Assembly: GCA_002385675.1 (NCBI GenBank)
Contig: DGDY01000015.1
Span: 16,426-25,011 of the forward strand
Direction of reading: 5' to 3'
Length of the DNA: 8,586 nucleotides
Origin: Anaerolineales bacterium UBA3940
GTDB taxonomy: Bacteria > Chloroflexota > Anaerolineae > Aggregatilineales > UBA3940
Shown here: positions 5,608 through 8,586 of the stretch, piece after piece
Layout: each line of letters opens with the position of its first letter
Position numbering within the stretch: the stretch's first letter is position 1
Notes under the pieces: generated by a model
The model's input: the letters and a program-made list of their open reading frames with translations, nothing else
Told to the model about the DNA's origin: nothing
Databases searched by the model: none
Translations under genes and position numbers: made by a program

Positions 5608-7053
5608 CTACTCGCCTCCGCCCGTTGCCTCGGCCTGGATGGCAGCCAGGTTGTCGAGAATCGTCTGCAGGTCACCGCCCGAGACGTACTCGGTGATACC
5701 CTGGAACTCCGCCGTGCCGAAGCCGCCGGGGATCGAGTCGCCGATGTCAGGCACGAAGGCGCTAGCATTCGCCAGCAGTTCGGCGCGATCCGCGAGCGCC
5801 TCGTTCTCGTAGTTGGTCGCCAGGAGGTTGGGCGAGATGTCAAAGCCGACCTCTGCCCAGCGCTGCGCACCAGCTTCGCTGCTCAGGTACTGGATGAGCG
5901 CCGCAACCGCCGGCTTATTGCTGAAGGCCATCATCCAGTCGGCGCCACCCTGCAGGCCCTGGGCATCCGGCACGCCGAAGAAGGCGTAGTCCTCACCGTA
6001 GACCAGGTCAGGGAACTGGTCGAGGATCGTGCCCTGCGCGAAGCCGGACTGCTTGACCATCATGGCCTCAGGCGGATCCTGGAACACGCGCAGGATCGCG
6101 TCGTTGAAGCCGATAGCCAGCGTGCCTTCCGCACCCTCGACGGTGTAGGCGGCATCACGCGCCCAGCGGCCATAGATCTCCCACGCCTCGGCCACAGCCG
6201 GGTCGTTGTAGGGGATGGTGCCGTCGATGATGCCCATCACGAACTCAGGCCCCTGCGTCACGAGCAGGATGTCCTGGATGAAGTCCGTGCCGGTCCAGCC
6301 GGTGGCACCCTCGGACTCGAAGCCCATCGACCACGGCACAGGCGAGGCCTCATCCTGAGCGATGGTCTCGACCAGCTCTTCCAGCTCTGCCCAGGTCGTC
6401 GGCACTTCATAGCCAAAGGCCTCGAAGTTGAGCGGGCTGTACCAGATGATCGTCTTGATGTCGGCCTTCACCGGCAGGCCGAGCCACTGGCCGTTGATCG
6501 AGCCAAGCTCACGCCAGAACTCGGGGTAGTTCTCCTCGAAAACGCCAAGCTCGGTCAGCGGCACGATCAGGTCGGCGTACTGCTCAAGCTGCGCCACGTT
6601 CCAGAAGGCGATGTCGGGCGGCGTCCCGGCCTGGATGCGGGTATCGAGGATGCCCTGGTCACGCGTGGACTCGGGGGAGATCACGACACCGCAGGCATCG
6701 ACGAAGGGCTGCAGGATCGACAGGAGCATCTCCTCCTCAACGCCGGACCACTGATAGAGCATCGTGATCTCGTCGCCGGGCTGAGCCTCACCGCAGTTGA
6801 TCTCACCGGCTACCGCCTCACCCTCGTCGGCCTCCTCAGTGGCCTCCTCGGTCGGCTCCTCAGCCTCCTCGGTGGGCTCTTCAGTCGGCTCTTCCTCCTC
6901 GACGGTCGGCTCCTCGACCGGCTCTTCTTCAACCGGCTCCTCCACCGCCGGCGGCGCTTCGGTGGCGGTGTTGGCAGGCGCACAGGCCGTCATGATGAGC
7001 AGGAAGGTCATCACGGTTGCGATCAGCAACCACCATTTGCGATTCTTAAGCAT
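5608..7053 (-). CDS. aglE: Extracellular solute-binding lipoprotein of the alpha-glucoside ABC transporter
   Basis: A 481-residue family 1 (UgpB/MalE-type) solute-binding protein. The N-terminus is a lipoprotein signal: basic MLKNRK, a hydrophobic stretch (8-22), and a lipobox ending in TAC with C24 as the lipidation site. Residues about 31-80 are an acidic Glu/Pro/Thr linker that would tether the binding domain to the membrane. The globular part starts near 85. It shows the cluster typical of this fold, AGTPPDIAFWN (142-152), then GLPVKADIKTIIWYSP, PTTWAELEELV, and a C-terminal region with FSNKPAVAALIQYLSS. C87 and C121 could form a disulphide. RBS GGAG is at 7063-7066, nine nt from the ATG. 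It is first in the transporter operon, 126 bp after the LacI-type gene. The AglE name is inferred mainly from the AglF/AglG partners; substrate could be trehalose, maltose, sucrose or a related alpha-glucoside. Confidence 0.9.
   Translation of the reverse strand: MLKNRKWWLLIATVMTFLLIMTACAPANTATEAPPAVEEPVEEEPVEEPTVEEEEPTEEPTEEAEEPTEEATEEADEGEAVAGEINCGEAQPGDEITMLYQWSGVEEEMLLSILQPFVDACGVVISPESTRDQGILDTRIQAGTPPDIAFWNVAQLEQYADLIVPLTELGVFEENYPEFWRELGSINGQWLGLPVKADIKTIIWYSPLNFEAFGYEVPTTWAELEELVETIAQDEASPVPWSMGFESEGATGWTGTDFIQDILLVTQGPEFVMGIIDGTIPYNDPAVAEAWEIYGRWARDAAYTVEGAEGTLAIGFNDAILRVFQDPPEAMMVKQSGFAQGTILDQFPDLVYGEDYAFFGVPDAQGLQGGADWMMAFSNKPAVAALIQYLSSEAGAQRWAEVGFDISPNLLATNYENEALADRAELLANASAFVPDIGDSIPGGFGTAEFQGITEYVSGGDLQTILDNLAAIQAEATGGGE
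6817..6942 (-). repeat. Degenerate coding repeat for the Glu/Pro/Thr linker of the binding protein
   Basis: Residues about 38-79 of the lipoprotein are built from irregular units such as EEPVE, EEPTE and EEATE. At the DNA level this is a run of GGCTCCTC- and TCCTCGGT-like units on the plus strand. It encodes a disordered, strongly acidic tether between the lipid anchor and the binding domain. Repeats of this kind may vary in copy number between strains. Confidence 0.75.
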
Positions 7054-7088
7054 TCTTTTCTTCTCCAGTCGCTACAGTAAGACTAAAA

Positions 7089-7102
7089 ACGGTGGAAACC
7101 GT
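7089..7102 (-). promoter_or_regulatory. Inverted repeat before aglE: candidate operator or short attenuator hairpin
   Basis: ACGGT and ACCGT flank a 4-nt spacer, 35 bp upstream of the aglE start. On the minus strand the second arm runs directly into TTTT, so the RNA could form a 5-bp stem followed by a U tract, ending some transcripts arriving from the regulator gene. The same site could equally be an operator, being the only clear palindrome in the 126-bp gap. I found no convincing -10/-35 pair here; TTGATC at about 7108-7113 is the best -35 candidate. Confidence 0.4.
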
Positions 7103-7179
7103 AACTTGGGATCAAGCGCGGACTCGATCGCCTTCGTTCTCTGTGTGGTGACTTTACCCTCCTCTCCTTAGAACTTCGG

Positions 7180-8232
7180 TTATGGCGTTTCATGCTGGGC
7201 AACGGCGCCGCACGACTCGCGTACTACAAGCTCCGTGTCCAGCAGACACCGGGTGCTATCAAGTTCAGCGGGCCGGTGGATCAGGTCCATGAGCATCTTG
7301 CCTGCTCCCCAGCCCAGCCCGTAAGCGGGAAGGTGGACGGTCGTAAGCCGCGGGTTGACATACTCGGACAGCGGGATGTCGTCAAAGCCAACCAGCGCAA
7401 TATCGTCCGGAATGCGCAACCCTTCGGCATGGATGGCGCTCATCACGCCGAGCGCTACGACATCACTCGCCGCAAAGACGGCGGTCGGGCGCGGGCGGAC
7501 CTTCTCCAGGATGTCGCGGATCGCCGCCGCGCCGCTCTCGTCGGTGAAGTCGCCGGTGCGCACAAGCTCCTCACGGTAGGGGATGCCGGCGGCTTCAAGC
7601 GCCTGCCGGTAGCCCTCCAGCCGGTCGCGGCTCGCGGTGTAGGCAAGCGGCGCGTTGGTGATGCAGGCGATGTCCCGATGCCCCAGATCGATCAGATGCT
7701 GGACCGCGAGACGGGCCCCCTGTACATTGTCCACATCCACAAACGGGATGTCGCTACCGGGAAGCTGCCCCATCATCACAATCGGGATGTTCTCCTCGTG
7801 GATGCGCGCCAGCTCCTTATCGTCGAGGCGCGGGCCGGACAGGATGATGCCATCCGCCCGACGGCTGCGGACCAGATCACCGTAGGACACACGCGACTTG
7901 GCAGGGTCGAGGGGTTCGATCAAAACGTGGTAGCCGCGCGACTTGACCGCCATAACGATGCCCTGCACCACCGGCGCAAGGAAGGCATCGGAAACAACCT
8001 GGTGCGGGCTCTGACGCAGGACCAGCGCGATCACGCCAACGCGCCCGCTGACCAGGCTCTGGGCTACCGAATCGGGGATGTAGTTGAGTTCGCGTGCGAC
8101 GGCCAGAATGCGGTTCCGGGTCTCGGGACTGATATTGAAACCAGGGACATCGTTCAGCACGAACGACACAGTGGTGCGAGACACGCCTGCCTTCTCAGCA
8201 ATCTGGCGCATCGTCACCCGTTTGGCGGTCAC
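7180..8232 (-). CDS. LacI-family transcriptional regulator of the alpha-glucoside locus
   Basis: A 350-residue LacI/GalR repressor, full family length. The N-terminal helix-turn-helix spans about 7-27 (TMRQIAEKAGVSRTTVSFVLN). The hinge helix is at about 53-61 (PDSVAQSLV), with L60 in the position that inserts into a central CpG step of the operator. The rest is a periplasmic-binding-protein-like sugar sensor, with FVDVDN (164-169), FAASD (253-257), GFDDIP (282-287), RLTTVH (295-300) and LVVRES (335-340). The start is GTG at 8232 with AGGGG seven nt upstream. The tandem CG-centred repeats downstream of its own promoter suggest self-repression. It is the first gene of the minus-strand set and may be co-transcribed with aglE. 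Its position corresponds to that of AglR in rhizobial agl loci, but orthology is not shown. The inducer is presumably the imported sugar or a product of it. Confidence 0.95.
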   Translation of the reverse strand: MTAKRVTMRQIAEKAGVSRTTVSFVLNDVPGFNISPETRNRILAVARELNYIPDSVAQSLVSGRVGVIALVLRQSPHQVVSDAFLAPVVQGIVMAVKSRGYHVLIEPLDPAKSRVSYGDLVRSRRADGIILSGPRLDDKELARIHEENIPIVMMGQLPGSDIPFVDVDNVQGARLAVQHLIDLGHRDIACITNAPLAYTASRDRLEGYRQALEAAGIPYREELVRTGDFTDESGAAAIRDILEKVRPRPTAVFAASDVVALGVMSAIHAEGLRIPDDIALVGFDDIPLSEYVNPRLTTVHLPAYGLGWGAGKMLMDLIHRPAELDSTRCLLDTELVVRESCGAVAQHETP

Positions 8233-8273
8233 GTGCTCACCCCTCTACCGGACGACACGTCTCAGATGCGCCA

Positions 8274-8300
8274 CTAACACGTGTCGCTAACGCGTGTTAG
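8274..8300. promoter_or_regulatory. Two tandem LacI-type operator half-palindromes, probable autoregulatory site
   Basis: Two 13-bp direct repeats abut: CTAACACGTGTCG (8274-8286) and CTAACGCGTGTTA (8287-8299), identical at 10 of 13 positions. The second, read to 8300, is a near-perfect 14-bp palindrome, CTAACGC/GTGTTAG, with a central CpG, the usual layout of LacI-family operators. They lie just downstream of the probable transcription start of the regulator gene, where bound repressor would block transcription. A further weaker ACACGTCT element is at about 8255-8262. Confidence 0.7.
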
Positions 8301-8313
8301 TAGGCACAAATTT

Positions 8314-8342
8314 ATTTTAGGCAACGATTTGGCCTAAGTCAA
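8314..8342 (-). promoter_or_regulatory. Sigma70-type promoter of the LacI-family regulator gene
   Basis: On the minus strand TTGACT (8337-8342) and TAAAAT (8314-8319) are separated by exactly 17 bp, close to consensus at both boxes. Transcription would begin near 8307, leaving a leader of about 75 nt that includes both operator repeats. Confidence 0.8.
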
Positions 8343-8357
8343 TACCAAACCGCCGTT

Positions 8358-8369
8358 GGGAGCGCTTCC
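8358..8369. promoter_or_regulatory. GGGAGCGCTTCC near-palindrome, candidate second LacI-type operator
   Basis: The 12-bp site has one mismatched pair and a central CpG, a common form among LacI/GalR-family operators. It lies 16 bp upstream of the regulator's -35 box. It shares no half-site with the CTAACRCGTGT repeats, so another family member could bind it. It also lies within a GC-rich structure, so chance is possible. Confidence 0.35.
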
Positions 8370-8489
8370 GGGGAGCCAATTCTCGCCCTCCCCCGGCGGA
8401 TCAAAAAACAGGACAAATCGCTGCCGTTCATGTGACGAAGCTAACATGGCGCAATGCGGCAGAAGTTCTCCAATTTGGGGTTAATGCGA

Positions 8490-8495
8490 TACAAT
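8490..8495 (+). promoter_or_regulatory. Candidate -10 box for the divergent plus-strand gene
   Basis: TACAAT matches the -10 consensus at five of six positions and lies 72 nt before the plus-strand ATG. No good -35 is seen at 16-18 bp; TTCTCC, ending near 8471, is the nearest candidate. Transcription from here would give a leader of about 66 nt. Confidence 0.35.
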
Positions 8496-8567
8496 AGGAA
8501 CTCCTTGAGCACGGGCTCGGCAACCATCGCGCACCAGCGCGCTGTAGCGACGAAAAGGAAGTACCAC

Positions 8568-8586
8568 ATGGCACGCAAAGAGGTCG
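8568..8586 (+). CDS. Start of a divergent gene, six codons visible (MARKEV)
   Basis: ATG at 8568 is preceded by AAGGAA with a 7-nt spacer, a good ribosome binding site, and the frame opens with MARKEV before the window ends. Six residues do not identify a protein; small ribosomal proteins such as L33 can begin in this way, but so can many others. It is transcribed away from the agl-like genes. Confidence 0.5.

Larger units (their letters stand above)
8233..8567. other. Divergent control region between the LacI-type gene and a plus-strand gene
   Basis: This 335-bp gap contains no open frame that looks real. It holds the regulator's promoter and operators, a GC-rich inverted-repeat cluster at about 8350-8399 (CCGCCG and GGGAG arms, 8350-8362, facing CTCCC and CGGCGG, 8388-8399), and the start signals of the divergent gene. 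Confidence 0.7.

Noticed and set aside
6817..6942. Tandem-looking GGCTCCTC units as a CRISPR or mobile repeat
   Set aside because: The units are irregular, stay in frame and encode an acidic lipoprotein linker, so they are coding low-complexity sequence.
5110..7080. A 656-codon plus-strand open frame opposite the binding protein and aglF
   Set aside because: It is antisense to two genes with clear family motifs and spans their intergenic hairpin. Its translation is rich in Arg, His and Leu, like a GC-rich codon shadow, and matches no family I recognise.
8368..8396. CCGGGGAG...CTCCCCCGG repeat as a terminator
   Set aside because: The arms pair only with a bulge, and neither strand has a T run after the stem; the A run at 8402-8407 is on the wrong side for a plus-strand terminator. 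It is upstream of both divergent promoters.
8421..8462. CTGCCG...CGGCAG and nested CATG repeats before the plus-strand gene
   Set aside because: The stem needs a large asymmetric internal loop, matches no riboswitch I know, and partly precedes the candidate promoter, so it is probably chance.

Overview
The window carries an alpha-glucoside utilisation locus, almost all of it on the minus strand. It reads from about 8.3 kb down to position 1: LacI-family regulator, solute-binding lipoprotein, two ABC permeases, a trehalose-synthase-type GH13 enzyme, and the first 419 codons of a GH63-like glycosidase that runs off the left edge. A divergent plus-strand gene begins in the last 19 bases. The GC-rich sequence, the long Glu/Pro/Thr linker behind the lipobox of the binding protein, and the AglEFG-like transporter without a local ATPase suggest Chloroflexota (Anaerolineae/Caldilineae-like). 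That assignment rests on style rather than on a marker gene.

Layout. 8233-8567 is a divergent control region. It holds a clear sigma70-type promoter for the regulator (TTGACT, 17 bp, TAAAAT on the minus strand), two 13-bp tandem operator-like repeats just downstream of it, a GGGAGCGCTTCC near-palindrome, and a weaker promoter and good RBS for the plus-strand gene. 7180-8232 is the regulator. 5608-7053 is the binding protein, followed by a GC-rich hairpin. 4420-5430 and 3215-4423 are the two permeases, overlapping by ATGA. A hairpin follows, then a 226-bp gap with a perfect 17-bp palindrome, then the GH13 enzyme (1357-2988), another hairpin, and the truncated GH63-like gene.

How it should work (inference from families): the lipoprotein captures an alpha-glucoside such as trehalose or maltose, and the two permeases move it inward using an ATPase encoded elsewhere. 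TreS interconverts maltose and trehalose, the GH63-like enzyme hydrolyses a glucoside or related compound, and the LacI-type protein represses the locus until inducer is present.

The outstanding feature is in the AglG-like permease. The extracytoplasmic loop between its first and second membrane segments contains what looks like a complete small c-type cytochrome domain, with a CEECH haem-attachment motif, a downstream candidate Met ligand and a C-terminal YLSSL helix. In rhizobial AglG, as I recall it, this loop holds an unrelated insert. A haem domain inside a sugar importer would be a possible link between respiration or redox state and carbohydrate uptake.
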